Assembly (NCBI RefSeq): GCF_900636825.1
Contig: NZ_LR134318.1
Location: 5,751,501 to 5,815,500 of the forward strand
Length of the DNA: 64,000 nt
Source of the DNA: Pseudomonas fluorescens
GTDB lineage: Bacteria > Pseudomonadota > Gammaproteobacteria > Pseudomonadales > Pseudomonadaceae
Direction: 5' to 3'
The notes beneath the pieces are model-generated. The model searched no databases, had not been told where the DNA came from, and saw nothing but the letters and a program-made list of their open reading frames with translations. This document shows, piece by piece, positions 44,062 to 54,196 of the stretch. The first letter of the stretch is position 1. Each line of letters opens with the position of its first letter. Made by a program: the position numbers and the translations under genes.

Positions 44062-45555
44062 ATGTCCCTCTCCATCGTCCACAGTCGCGCCCAGATTGGC
44101 GTGGATGCTCCCGCCGTCACCGTCGAAGTTCATCTCGCCAACGGTCTGCCGTCGCTGACCATGGTCGGCCTGCCCGAGGCGGCGGTGAAAGAGAGCAAGG
44201 ATCGCGTGCGCAGTGCGATCATCAATTCCGGGCTGCAGTTTCCGGCGCGGCGGATCACTTTGAATCTGGCGCCGGCGGATCTGCCCAAGGATGGCGGGCG
44301 GTTTGATCTGGCGATTGCCTTGGGGATTCTGTCGGCGAGTGTGCAGGTGCCTTGTCTTACGCTGGATGATGTGGAGTGCCTCGGCGAGTTGGCGTTGTCC
44401 GGCGCGGTTCGGCCGGTGCGCGGGGTGTTGCCAGCGGCTCTCGCAGCGCGCAAGGCCGGGCGGGCGCTGGTGGTGCCGCGGGCGAATGCCGAAGAGGCCT
44501 GCCTGGCTTCGGGGTTGAAGGTGTTTGCGGTGGATCATCTGCTTGAAGCCGTGGCGCATTTCAATGGGCACACCCCGGTCGAACCTTACATATCGGACGG
44601 GCTGATGCATGCCGCCCGACCCTATCCCGATCTCAATGAGGTGCAAGGGCAGATTGCCGCCAAGCGCGCGCTGCTGGTCGCGGCTGCGGGGGCGCATAAC
44701 CTGCTGTTCAGCGGGCCGCCCGGTACCGGTAAGACTTTATTGGCCAGCCGCTTGCCCGGATTGCTGCCGCCGTTGTCCGAGTGCGAAGCGCTGGAAGTGG
44801 CAGCGATTCAGTCAGTCGCCAGCGGCGTGCCCCTCACCCACTGGCCGCAGCGGCCGTTTCGCCAACCGCACCATTCCGCGTCCGGGCCGGCGCTGGTCGG
44901 CGGCAGTTCGAAACCGCAACCCGGCGAAATAACGCTCGCTCATCATGGCGTACTGTTTCTTGATGAGTTGCCGGAGTTCGATCGCAAAGTTTTGGAGGTT
45001 CTGCGCGAGCCATTGGAGTCCGGGCATATCGTGATCGCCCGAGCCAAGGACCGGGTGCGCTTTCCCGCGCGGTTTCAATTGGTGGCGGCGATGAATCCGT
45101 GTCCCTGTGGATATCTTGGCGAGCCAAGCGGCAAATGCTCATGCACACCGGACATGGTCCAGCGCTATCGCAACAAGCTGTCTGGACCGTTACTGGATCG
45201 GATCGATTTGCACCTGACGGTGGCGCGGGAAGCGACGGCGTTGAACCCGCAGGTGAAGCCGGGAGAGGATAGCGCCAGCGCCGCAGCATTAGTGGCCGAG
45301 GCACGCGAACGACAGCAGAAGCGTCAGGGCTGTGCCAATGCGTTTCTCGATCTGCCGGGGTTGAAGCGGCACTGCAAGTTATCCACAGCCGACGAAGCCT
45401 GGCTCGAGTCGGCCTGTGAGCGATTAACGCTTTCGCTGCGCTCGGCTCATCGCCTGCTCAAGGTCGCCCGGACACTGGCAGACCTTGAGCAAGTCGATGC
45501 AATCAAACGCGAACACTTGGCCGAAGCGCTGCAATACCGGCCAGCGACACCTTAA
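44062..45555 (+). CDS. comM: YifB/ComM family Mg-chelatase-like AAA+ ATPase
   Basis: A 497-residue protein with an N-terminal Lon-like ChlI domain (MSLSIVHSRAQIGVDAPAVT, GLPEAAVKESKDRVRSAI), an AAA+ core with Walker A FSGPPGTGKT and Walker B LFLDELPEF, and a Mg-chelatase C-terminal domain with zinc-like cysteines (NPCPCGY, CSC). ComM drives branch migration during natural transformation. The ATG at 44062 has AAGGAA upstream. Its stop overlaps that of the convergent DUF4432 gene. Confidence 0.94.
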   Translation: MSLSIVHSRAQIGVDAPAVTVEVHLANGLPSLTMVGLPEAAVKESKDRVRSAIINSGLQFPARRITLNLAPADLPKDGGRFDLAIALGILSASVQVPCLTLDDVECLGELALSGAVRPVRGVLPAALAARKAGRALVVPRANAEEACLASGLKVFAVDHLLEAVAHFNGHTPVEPYISDGLMHAARPYPDLNEVQGQIAAKRALLVAAAGAHNLLFSGPPGTGKTLLASRLPGLLPPLSECEALEVAAIQSVASGVPLTHWPQRPFRQPHHSASGPALVGGSSKPQPGEITLAHHGVLFLDELPEFDRKVLEVLREPLESGHIVIARAKDRVRFPARFQLVAAMNPCPCGYLGEPSGKCSCTPDMVQRYRNKLSGPLLDRIDLHLTVAREATALNPQVKPGEDSASAAALVAEARERQQKRQGCANAFLDLPGLKRHCKLSTADEAWLESACERLTLSLRSAHRLLKVARTLADLEQVDAIKREHLAEALQYRPATP

Positions 45556-46766
45556 TGCTCAGTCAGATCAACCAGCGGCGTCTGCCGCACGTCGGTGTCG
45601 CGTCCGGCCTGAATTTCGGTCACACGCTTCAAGGCGTTATCAACAGCACCTTTGTCCGCGAGCAGGCTATAGCTGATCTGAAACTGCTGGCTGGCTTTCG
45701 GCGCGATGGTCGGCACCAGGTTCAGCGGCCGTTGATAGCGACGGTTGTAGGAAAAACTGGTGCCGGGCTCAAGCCCTGTAACGTAGCCCTGCCCTTGGGT
45801 ATCGGTGTTTTTCCACAGGGAAAATACCGGCAACTGTTGAGTGTTGAAGCCGACAGAAACGCCCAGGCTGCCCGCCTTGTTATGCAGAACGGTCAGAGTC
45901 TGCCCCTTGGCATCCGCATAGGGCACGACGTTATAAACCGTTTCGTCGTAATCCTTGGTCGGCCCGCGATAGGTCTGCCAGTCGGCCAGGTCGCCTTTGG
46001 CCTTGTCGTTGAACGGCGACACCTGCTTGACGGGCGCGGCAAACCGGGCGCCCTCTCCGAGAAAAGGCGTACTGAAGTTGCTGTGATACAGCGCCTGATA
46101 TTCCTTCGGATAGTCACCGTTGTTGGTCAACGTATCGTTAAGCGCGAAAGATGTACTGCCCGGCACAGTGAGCAGCTCGGTGGCCACGGAGAAATCGACT
46201 TTTTTGAACGCCTGCTCTTTCAACTCGCCACGCAAAGTAATGGCGTAGGGCGGTTTTTCGTCGATGTGCAGGCTGACTTTGTTCGCGGGAATGTTCGCCG
46301 CGCGACCGTGCAGGGTCAGCAATTCGCCATTGTCCATGCCCGGATGGCCAACCCACTCATAACCGCAGCGGGTCACCAGTTCGTTGAAGCCTTCCAGCCA
46401 ACCCAGCCCCCCACGGCCATTGAGCTCGATAAAGGCCGGATTGACCACTTCCTTGACCGGCGAATCCCAGCCCATGCGCACATCCCCAACCTTGGCCTGC
46501 AGGACATTCATGCCGCGGGTCGGGACGACCGAGAGTTTCATCGTGCCGTTATCGATGTCGACAATGCTCACACCCTCCTGCCGACCGCCATGCAGGGTGC
46601 GCAGGGTCACAGAGAAAGGTTTGTCGGTTTTGATGCCCAATCGCTCACTGGTAACCGTCCAGTTTTGCGCAGGCTTGTCAGTGTCGAGCAGGACGTAATC
46701 CCAAGCCATGGCCTGAGAAGCCGCCGCCATCGTGGCGAGGGCAACAGCGAGTTTGAGCGAAGTCAT
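45552..46766 (-). CDS. Exported aldose 1-epimerase-like protein (DUF4432)
   Basis: A 404-residue protein with a signal peptide (MTSLKLAVALATMAAASQAMA) and a galactose mutarotase-like beta-sandwich. Family segments are VVPTRGMNVLQAKVGD, HGRAANIPANKV and GLEPGTSFSYNR. A periplasmic sugar-binding or mutarotase role is inferred. A perfect LacI-family operator-like palindrome lies 45 bases upstream of the start. Confidence 0.88.
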   Translation of the reverse strand: MTSLKLAVALATMAAASQAMAWDYVLLDTDKPAQNWTVTSERLGIKTDKPFSVTLRTLHGGRQEGVSIVDIDNGTMKLSVVPTRGMNVLQAKVGDVRMGWDSPVKEVVNPAFIELNGRGGLGWLEGFNELVTRCGYEWVGHPGMDNGELLTLHGRAANIPANKVSLHIDEKPPYAITLRGELKEQAFKKVDFSVATELLTVPGSTSFALNDTLTNNGDYPKEYQALYHSNFSTPFLGEGARFAAPVKQVSPFNDKAKGDLADWQTYRGPTKDYDETVYNVVPYADAKGQTLTVLHNKAGSLGVSVGFNTQQLPVFSLWKNTDTQGQGYVTGLEPGTSFSYNRRYQRPLNLVPTIAPKASQQFQISYSLLADKGAVDNALKRVTEIQAGRDTDVRQTPLVDLTEH

Positions 46767-46810
46767 GGAACGTGCCTTTTATTGGATTTGTAAGTTTTTT
46801 ATAGCGCTGA

Positions 46811-46822
46811 TGAAACGTTTCA
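46811..46822. promoter_or_regulatory. LacI/Cra-type operator palindrome
   Basis: TGAAACGTTTCA is a perfect 12-base palindrome with the central CG step of LacI-family operators. It lies 45 bases upstream of the DUF4432 start and about 210 bases upstream of srfA. It most simply controls the epimerase-like gene in response to a sugar or sugar phosphate. Confidence 0.5.
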
Positions 46823-47034
46823 GCAAGTGCAAAAACTTCTCGTCCAAAGCACTCCTCGGTAAGCGACGCATTAATATCGAGCAAGGCTCGCAATCTTCAG
46901 CTAGCCTCGTTCGGTTTTGGCCTAACGGCTGATTGACGGCGACATCATAATGACATTAAGGTCGCCAGCTAAATGCAGGAGCAAGCGCAGGCATTTCCGC
47001 CTGGCATTTGCGCAACGGAACATATGGAGTATGG

Positions 47035-48405
47035 ATGCGCGGGGCACTACTACGCAGCGGTAAGAGCGGGTCATTCACTGCCTTGGGCGAAACAGGCCAA
47101 CCGGTTTACCGAGCGGCCCTGCAATTGCGCGAAGCGATTCGCCGCAAGAACCCCGAGCTGGTTGATCACTTGGCCATCCCTCAAAGCGATGAACTCGGCA
47201 ATCAAATCGACTGGTACAGCGGTCTCGATGGTGACGTGATCCCGTGGAGCAGCGCCACCGAAGAAGAGCGCGCGCCTGCGCGTCGTCAACTGGAAGCGCT
47301 GAAGACCGCCCTCGAAGAATTGAGCCAGCGTTTCCTCGGTTCCGATTCGGACGAACCGCAGCAAGGCGACAAAGCCGTGTTTGGCAAGTTGCTCAAGCGC
47401 GTCATTCATTTCCCTGACGAAAACTTCGTCTACCTGGTGCAAGGCAAACCCGTGCTGACCTTCTGGGGTTTCGAGCACGCCGGCGCCGATCGCAATCGCG
47501 ACCCGCTGCACTGCCTGTATCAAGTTCCTCCGGTTTTCACCTTGCCTCCAGAAACGCCAGCACCCGCAGCGGCGCCAATCGCGCCAGTGGTTCCTGTCGT
47601 GACGCGTCCTTGGTGGCGGCGCTGGTGGTGGTGGCTGTTGCTGCTTCCATTGCTGCTGTTGCTTTTGTGGCTGCTGCTCGGGTTGCGCGGCTGCGTGCCG
47701 ATTCCACTCGTCGCCGTCGACTTGCTGCCAGCGGGTGTCGTGCCGGTGGAAAGACAGGTTGAACCGCTGCCCGTCGGCACCGCTGCAACGGTCAATGGCG
47801 TTCCGGTCACCGGCACTGGCGCTGGCGTCGACACCGGCGCAGCCGTGCTCGGCACACAAGGCGCGGAAGTCCCGGCACCCGACGGCAACGAAGCCGTCGC
47901 CGAGAACGCAGGGGTGACTCAAGACCCGGCTCTCGAAACACCTGCCAATGCCGCGGAAAACCCGAGTGCGCCACCTGCCCCGGCACCGGCCCCGGCTGAC
48001 GCAGACAAGGCTGCCGCCGCCGCAAAAGCAGGCCCGGCTCTGAGCATTCCGCCGAACGCGGCTGACGGTGCCGCCGATTTCCTTGATGGCCAATATCGCG
48101 CGGGCGCCGGCATCCAGGACCGCCGGACCGGCAAGCCGCTGCGTCTGGAATACCAGTTCAAGGACGGCAAGGGCGAAGTGACCGTGCATCAGGCCGACGG
48201 CTCGAAATGCAGCGGCCCGGTTGCCGCCTCGATGAAGGGCGGCAGCCTCGCCATCGACAGTCAGGGCCAGGCCGTTTGCGGCGATGGCAGCACCTACGAC
48301 ATGCCCAAGGTCAACTGCCGCAAGGGAGCGACCAGCGTCGCCGACTGCACCGGTGGTTATGGCAAAGATCAATTCCCCATGTCCATGCGGCAAATGGGCG
48401 AATAA
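47035..48405 (+). CDS. srfA: SrfA family membrane protein
   Basis: A 456-residue protein beginning MRGALLRSGKSGSFTALGET, the SrfA family N-terminus. It has a cytosolic N-terminal domain (about 1-165), a Pro/Ala linker, a Trp/Leu-rich membrane helix (about 192-220), an Ala/Pro-rich periplasmic spacer and a C-terminal domain with four cysteines (about 345-456). The ATG at 47035 has GGAG five bases upstream. SrfA was named in Salmonella as an SsrB-activated gene, and its biochemical role is unknown. It is the first gene of an eleven-gene block, with srfB 17 bases downstream. Confidence 0.85.
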   Translation: MRGALLRSGKSGSFTALGETGQPVYRAALQLREAIRRKNPELVDHLAIPQSDELGNQIDWYSGLDGDVIPWSSATEEERAPARRQLEALKTALEELSQRFLGSDSDEPQQGDKAVFGKLLKRVIHFPDENFVYLVQGKPVLTFWGFEHAGADRNRDPLHCLYQVPPVFTLPPETPAPAAAPIAPVVPVVTRPWWRRWWWWLLLLPLLLLLLWLLLGLRGCVPIPLVAVDLLPAGVVPVERQVEPLPVGTAATVNGVPVTGTGAGVDTGAAVLGTQGAEVPAPDGNEAVAENAGVTQDPALETPANAAENPSAPPAPAPAPADADKAAAAAKAGPALSIPPNAADGAADFLDGQYRAGAGIQDRRTGKPLRLEYQFKDGKGEVTVHQADGSKCSGPVAASMKGGSLAIDSQGQAVCGDGSTYDMPKVNCRKGATSVADCTGGYGKDQFPMSMRQMGE

Positions 48406-48422
48406 GCACGGAATAACGCAAA

Positions 48423-51400
48423 ATGTTGCCTGAAGTCACCCAGTTCGAAGACACCGTCACGCTCGTCAGCGATACCGGCATCCAGTTCATGGATTTTGCC
48501 TTGCGCCTGGATCCCCGCAAGGAACCGGCGGGTGAGTTCGCCCCGATGATCAGCGGGCTGGTGTGCCGGTTGATGTACAACGAAGAGAAAGACTTCTACT
48601 TCTACGAGCCCGAGCCGGAAAAGATCGAGAAAGCCAAGCCGGCGTTCAGCCTCGACATGAAAAGCAGCCTCGACCTGCTCAACGGCGTCTGGCTGCCGAT
48701 TCCGTTTTTTCGCTTCATGCCGCCACACCGTTTTGACGAGGGTCCGAGCAACTGGTCGCGCATGCGTCTGGTGAAACTCGCCGCGCCAGACATCGATGGC
48801 AACACCCATCGCCTGACCATGGCCTTCGACAGCCGCGTGATGCCCAAGCGTGACGGTACGGCCTACCTGGCGCCAAACGAGGAGGACATCAGCTCCGGTG
48901 TGTCTTTCAAACTGGCAACCAAGGCCAGCGAAACCCGCTGGTTCCTCGCCCAGCCGTGGGTCAATGAATGGCTGCTGGAACTGTTCAACGAGGGCAACAG
49001 CCATCGTTCGCGTGAAGAACTCGACATCGACATCCGCGCCAATCATCACCTGGCGCATTACCTCAACGTCCTGAGCCTGCTTGGCAAGCCGTCCACCGCC
49101 ATGCAGTCGACCACCCGGCCGAAAGTCGACATTCCCGAACTCAAAGTGGTTGCAAATGACGCCAACGGTCAACCGATCCTGGTTGACCTGGTTCTCGACG
49201 TCGGCAACTCGCGCACATGCGGCATCCTTATTGAAAACCACGGCCAGGCTGGCTCCGGACTCAAGCACAACTACGTGCTGGAACTGCGCGACCTGATCAC
49301 CCCCGAGCACACCTACAATCAGCCGTTCGAGAGCCGTGTGGAATTCGCCCAGGCGAACTTCGGCAAGGATCACTGCTCGGTCAAAAGCGGTCGCCACGAT
49401 GCGTTCCAGTGGGCAACGATCGCTCGGGTCGGCAATGAGGCCGGACGCCTCGCCAGCCGTCGTCGCGGCACCGAAGGTTCAACCGGGCTGTCGAGTCCGA
49501 AACGCTATCTGTGGGACGAGAAGGCTTACGCGCCGGGCTGGCGATTCAACTGCTCGTACGTGAAAACCGATAACGAGCCCTACGCCACCGCCGCGCCGTT
49601 TTCTCACCTGATCAACGAAACCGGCGAGGCGCTTTACAGCCTCGACGAAGATGACCGTTTGCCGGTGTTCATGCCGCGTTACTCGCGCAGTTCGCTGATG
49701 ACTTTCATGCTCGCCGAAGTGCTGGCGCAAGCGCTGTCGCAAATCAACAGCCCGGCCCAGCGCTCGCGCCAGGGTCACACGCGCTCACCACGCCAGCTCA
49801 ACAGCATCACCCTGACCGTGCCGCCGGGGATGCCTCAGGCCGAGCGCAGCATTCTCAACGAGCGCATGCTGCAAGCCATCGGTCTGGTGTGGAAAAGCCT
49901 CGGCTGGCATGCCGGCGAAGAGGATCCGCATCAGAAAGAAGGCGTCAGCCCACGCACGCCGATCCCGAGCATTCGCGTCGAGTGGGACGAAGCCTCCTGC
50001 GGCCAGTTGGTCTATCTGTACACCGAGGTCAACGAGAACTTTGCCGGCCACCCGGAAGAGTTCTTCGACACCATTGCCCGCCCTGACAAGACCGACCGCG
50101 AACGCATCACCCTGGCGACCATCGACATCGGCGGCGGCACCACCGACCTGGTGATCACCGATTACCGTCTCGACCGCGCGGGCAATACCGGCAGCGGCAG
50201 CAACGTGCACATCGTCCCTGAGCAGCGTTTCCGCGACGGTTTCAAAGTGGCCGGCGACGATATTTTGCTCGACGTGATTCAGGACTTCATTCTGCCGAGC
50301 TTCGAAAAAGCCCTGCAGATCGCCGGAGTGAAAGCGCCGGACTCGCTGATGTCACGCCTTTGTGGCGATGAATCGGTCAGCGCCCAGGACGTGATTCTGC
50401 GCCAGCAATTGAACCTGCAAGTATTCTCGCCACTCGGCCTGGCGCTGCTCAAGGCTTACGAGCACTACGATCCGCAAGTGCCGCAGGAAGCCACGCCGCA
50501 AAGCTATCGCCAACTGCTCGGCGACCAGGCGATCAGCCAGACCGTGCTCGAATACGTCAACGCTGCGGTGCGCCGCGATGTCGGTGGGCAGAGCCAATTC
50601 GATCTGTACGAGGCGCAGATCAGCTTCGATCTGCAAAAACTGCACGCGGCATTCCTCAACGACCAGATCAACATCACCAAGATTCTCGGTGCCCTGTGTG
50701 AAGTGGTCGCGCAATACCCATGCGACGTCCTGCTGCTGACCGGCCGGCCTTCGCGCCTGCCGGGTATCCAGGCGTTTATCCGCAAGGTTCTGCCACTGCC
50801 ACCGGGTCGCATTCTGGCGTTGCAGAATTACCGCACCGGCGGCTGGTATCCGTTCCACAAGAACGGCCGTATCGACGACCCGAAAAGTACCGCATCGGTC
50901 GGCGCCATGCTGTGCCTGTTGTGCGCCAACCACAGCGTGCCGAACTTCTATTTCCGCTCTTCGGCGCTGAAACCGTATTCGACGGTCAAGCACATCGGCG
51001 TGATCGATCTGAACAACGTGATCAAGGATGCCGACGTGCTGTATCGCGACATTCAGTCCGAAGACTACAAGATCAAGTTGCCGGAAATCGGCGTCGGTGA
51101 CGATGCCGACACGCCGCAGCTGGAAATGCGCGGCGACCTGCGTCTGGGCTTCCGCCAGTTGGCCGCCGAGCGTTGGTCGGCCTCGCCGCTGTACACCTTG
51201 CGTTTCACCAAGGCCGGGCGGGAAAAGTTCTCGCGCGCCGTCGGTGAAAACGGCAGTGCGCCGTTGCTTAAGGTGCGCTTCGAAGTGAAGACCGCCGACC
51301 AATACACGAAAAAACAGGATCTGGTCAGCGACCGCCTCACGGTGCGCGCCATCGAATCCAACAGCAACAACGTCAGCTTCAACCCGCGCAGCGACCTCGA

Positions 51401-51482
51401 GCTCGAACTCAATACCATGCTCGATGCCGGCCTGAGCGAGACCAAGTACTGGCTCGACAGTGGAAGTGTGAAACGCAAATGA
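48423..51482 (+). CDS. srfB: SrfB, actin/HSP70-fold ATPase
   Basis: A 1019-residue cytosolic protein of the SrfB family. It carries the phosphate-binding motifs of the actin/HSP70 (ASKHA) fold: LDVGNSRTCGILIE with D259, IDIGGGTTDLVIT with D568, and an adenosine-type motif LLTGRPSRLPG near residue 770. An N-terminal region of about 240 residues precedes the ATPase core. It overlaps srfC by four bases (ATGA), so SrfB and SrfC are probably made in fixed ratio and may act as an ATPase-GTPase pair. No substrate is known. Confidence 0.92.
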   Translation: MLPEVTQFEDTVTLVSDTGIQFMDFALRLDPRKEPAGEFAPMISGLVCRLMYNEEKDFYFYEPEPEKIEKAKPAFSLDMKSSLDLLNGVWLPIPFFRFMPPHRFDEGPSNWSRMRLVKLAAPDIDGNTHRLTMAFDSRVMPKRDGTAYLAPNEEDISSGVSFKLATKASETRWFLAQPWVNEWLLELFNEGNSHRSREELDIDIRANHHLAHYLNVLSLLGKPSTAMQSTTRPKVDIPELKVVANDANGQPILVDLVLDVGNSRTCGILIENHGQAGSGLKHNYVLELRDLITPEHTYNQPFESRVEFAQANFGKDHCSVKSGRHDAFQWATIARVGNEAGRLASRRRGTEGSTGLSSPKRYLWDEKAYAPGWRFNCSYVKTDNEPYATAAPFSHLINETGEALYSLDEDDRLPVFMPRYSRSSLMTFMLAEVLAQALSQINSPAQRSRQGHTRSPRQLNSITLTVPPGMPQAERSILNERMLQAIGLVWKSLGWHAGEEDPHQKEGVSPRTPIPSIRVEWDEASCGQLVYLYTEVNENFAGHPEEFFDTIARPDKTDRERITLATIDIGGGTTDLVITDYRLDRAGNTGSGSNVHIVPEQRFRDGFKVAGDDILLDVIQDFILPSFEKALQIAGVKAPDSLMSRLCGDESVSAQDVILRQQLNLQVFSPLGLALLKAYEHYDPQVPQEATPQSYRQLLGDQAISQTVLEYVNAAVRRDVGGQSQFDLYEAQISFDLQKLHAAFLNDQINITKILGALCEVVAQYPCDVLLLTGRPSRLPGIQAFIRKVLPLPPGRILALQNYRTGGWYPFHKNGRIDDPKSTASVGAMLCLLCANHSVPNFYFRSSALKPYSTVKHIGVIDLNNVIKDADVLYRDIQSEDYKIKLPEIGVGDDADTPQLEMRGDLRLGFRQLAAERWSASPLYTLRFTKAGREKFSRAVGENGSAPLLKVRFEVKTADQYTKKQDLVSDRLTVRAIESNSNNVSFNPRSDLELELNTMLDAGLSETKYWLDSGSVKRK

Positions 51483-54193
51483 ACGACCTGACCCCCGATC
51501 AACGCCAGCTTTCCGCCCGGTGGGCTGCGGTTTACGAAGGTGCCGGTCAGGCACTGGACTGGATTGAACAGACGCGCGTCAACGCGCCGCGCCTGGACAG
51601 CGAAGCCGACAACCTGAACATTCGCCTGCATCGCGCCCGCAACCTGGCTCACAGCCTCGGTCGCGTGGCCTGCACGCCGATGACCATCGGCTTTTTCGGT
51701 TTGTCCCAGGCCGGCAAGTCCTATCTGATTTCCGCTTTGGCTGCCGGTCAGAACGGCAAACTGGAAACAGACTACGGCGGCCAGCGCCTGGACTTCATCC
51801 GCCACATCAACCCGGTTGGGGGTGGCAAGGAAGCCACCGGTCTGGTGACGCGCTTCAGCCGTCGCGCCACGCCGAGCCAGGATCCACAGTTCCCGGTGGA
51901 GCTGACGCTGTTCAAGGAAATCGAGCTGGCGAAGATTCTCGCCAACTCCTGGTTCAAGGACTTTGACCTTGAGCGGATTTCCTATGAGATCGACGAAGAA
52001 CGCATCCAGCGCGTCCTGAAGCCCTTCGAAGGCCGTGAGAACGGGCCGCTGCAACCGGGGGTCAACGCCGACGATCTGGTATCGCTATGGGATTACCTGC
52101 GCGACAACTTCCGTAATTCGGTGAAGAAACTCGAACACCTGTACTGGCCGAAAGCGCTGCAACTGGCTCCACGCCTGAACTATCAGGAACGTGCCGAACT
52201 GTTTGCCATTCTCTGGGGCGAGCAGCGCGAGCTGACCCGGATGTATCAGCAACTGGCCGGCGCGCTGCACAAGCTTGGCCTGCCCGAAACCGTGTTCGCA
52301 CCGCTGAAAGCCTTGGTGACGTTCGAGAACGGCACCTACAGCCAGCGCGACAGCATCATGAACGTCGACATTCTCGAGCGCTTCGGCAGCCCGGCGGATT
52401 TGCCGGTCGATGTTCGCCCTGTCGTCGCCGGGAGCCTGAAAAACAGTCAGGGCATTCCCGTTGCGCAACTGGCGGCGCTGACTGCGGAAATGACCTTCGG
52501 GCTGATTGAGGATCCGGTCGACGCGATCGTCAACCAGGTCGACCTGCTCGACTTCCCGGGTTATCGCGGACGCAAGAAACTTCACGAAATCGCCGACTCC
52601 AGCGACCCGGAATCCGCGACCAAGGACAATTCGGTCTCGCAATTGATTCTGCGGGGCAAAGTCGCCTATCTGTTCGAGCGCTACACCGATAATCAGGAAA
52701 TGAACGCGCTGGTGGTGTGCACCGGTTCGACCAAACAGAGTGACGTCAACGACGTCGGCCCGGTCCTCACGCGCTGGATCGAAAAGACCCAGGGCGCCGA
52801 TGCCGCCGAGCGCAGCAAGCGTGCAACCGGACTGATCTGGGCGCTGACCATGCTCGACCTGCGGGTGACCAACTCGTTGAGCCTGACCGCCGATCAATAC
52901 GACGAGAGCTGGAACGGCATGGTCAAGCTGACGATGCTCGAACGCTTCGGCAGCCTCAGCTGGATGAACGACTGGGCCGGCACGCCGTTTCAGAACACCT
53001 TTCTGGTGCGCAAACCGCGGATGGATGCGGCGTTTATCGTGCAGGATGCCAGCGGCGCCGAAACCGGCCTCAACAGCACTTATCAAGCCCGCGTCGAAGC
53101 ACTGGGCAGCAGCTTCGCCAGCAACGCGCTGGTGTGCCGGCACGTCGCCAACCCGGCGAAGGCCTGGGTGGAAATGCTGAAAGATGATGACGGTGGTATC
53201 AGTTATTTCAGCAACAGTTTCACCAAAGTGGCGAATATCGAATTCAAGTTGCAGCGCATCCGAGAGCAGCTCGACGAATGTCTCGAAGGCCTGACCACTC
53301 ACGGCCTCAGCACCTGGTATCACGCCGACGGCGACGGTGCGGCAGCGGCCAAGAAAGCTCAGGCGCAAATGATTCTGTCCGGCCTCGGTCGACGCCCGGC
53401 GGTGCTCGGCGAGTTGATCGATCAGCTCGACATGCGCAGCGAAGAAGTGCGTGACCTGTACCTCAGCGGCGTCTACGAAACCGATGACGAACCGGCTGCC
53501 AACGATGAGCCGGTCAGCCCATCGCCTAGCCAGAGCCTGTACGGCAACGACGCGGGGTTCGATTTCGACTTCGGTGGCGATCTCGGTCAGGACAGTGCTC
53601 CGGCCAGCAGCAAAATCGGCAGCGCAGCGCCCGAACTGCAAAGCAATGAACACCGTTTTGCCAAGGCAGCCTTCAAAGCCTGGATCGCCCACCTGCGCGA
53701 ACTGACCACCCGGCAAAGTCTGCTCAACCTGCTCGGTCTGGAGAAAGCGCTGCTGGAAGCCGTGGTGGATGAATTGATCACCGCCGGTTACCGCCATGAC
53801 TTGCCGGGGCAACTGAGTCGCGCCGTACTCAAGCGTGCGCAGAGCGGCGCGCGCCGCGATCAACTGGTGGAGCGTCAGGTGCTCGAGGTGCAGCGGGTGC
53901 TGCGCGATTTCGTCTCCTGGTTCGGCTACATCCAGAAACCGGTCAGCGAACGCCCGAACAGCCGGGCCGGTGCCAAGGCGCCGCTGTTTTCGTTTTATAC
54001 CGACATCGGCCCGGGGCAAGTTCCGGTGCTGCCGGCACAACCGTCGAATCAGGCGCAGCTGTTTTTGGGCGACTGGCTCTCGGGCCTGGCCTACATCACG
54101 CTGGACAACGCCGGCCATGGTGCCGGTCGCGAAATCACCCCTGAACAGAACGAACGGCTGGGCCAAGTGCTCACCGCCTTCGCAGCGAGATAA
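51479..54193 (+). CDS. srfC: SrfC, large P-loop (dynamin/GTPase-like) protein
   Basis: A 904-residue cytosolic protein of the SrfC family. Walker A/G1 is GLSQAGKS at residues 74-81. A G3-like DFPG is at about 358-361, followed by GYRGRKKL, and a possible G4 region lies in VVCTGSTKQSDV. Long helical regions follow, plus an acidic Gly/Asp-rich insert near residues 680-705. It starts inside the end of srfB. Family members are described as putative virulence factors. GTPase activity and membrane action are inferred from the motifs. Confidence 0.9.
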   Translation: MNDLTPDQRQLSARWAAVYEGAGQALDWIEQTRVNAPRLDSEADNLNIRLHRARNLAHSLGRVACTPMTIGFFGLSQAGKSYLISALAAGQNGKLETDYGGQRLDFIRHINPVGGGKEATGLVTRFSRRATPSQDPQFPVELTLFKEIELAKILANSWFKDFDLERISYEIDEERIQRVLKPFEGRENGPLQPGVNADDLVSLWDYLRDNFRNSVKKLEHLYWPKALQLAPRLNYQERAELFAILWGEQRELTRMYQQLAGALHKLGLPETVFAPLKALVTFENGTYSQRDSIMNVDILERFGSPADLPVDVRPVVAGSLKNSQGIPVAQLAALTAEMTFGLIEDPVDAIVNQVDLLDFPGYRGRKKLHEIADSSDPESATKDNSVSQLILRGKVAYLFERYTDNQEMNALVVCTGSTKQSDVNDVGPVLTRWIEKTQGADAAERSKRATGLIWALTMLDLRVTNSLSLTADQYDESWNGMVKLTMLERFGSLSWMNDWAGTPFQNTFLVRKPRMDAAFIVQDASGAETGLNSTYQARVEALGSSFASNALVCRHVANPAKAWVEMLKDDDGGISYFSNSFTKVANIEFKLQRIREQLDECLEGLTTHGLSTWYHADGDGAAAAKKAQAQMILSGLGRRPAVLGELIDQLDMRSEEVRDLYLSGVYETDDEPAANDEPVSPSPSQSLYGNDAGFDFDFGGDLGQDSAPASSKIGSAAPELQSNEHRFAKAAFKAWIAHLRELTTRQSLLNLLGLEKALLEAVVDELITAGYRHDLPGQLSRAVLKRAQSGARRDQLVERQVLEVQRVLRDFVSWFGYIQKPVSERPNSRAGAKAPLFSFYTDIGPGQVPVLPAQPSNQAQLFLGDWLSGLAYITLDNAGHGAGREITPEQNERLGQVLTAFAAR

Positions 54194-54196
54194 GCA

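Noticed and set aside
52085..54166. A 693-codon open frame opposite srfC
   Set aside because: It is antisense to SrfC, which has clear motifs and operon overlaps. The translation is mirror-type low complexity.
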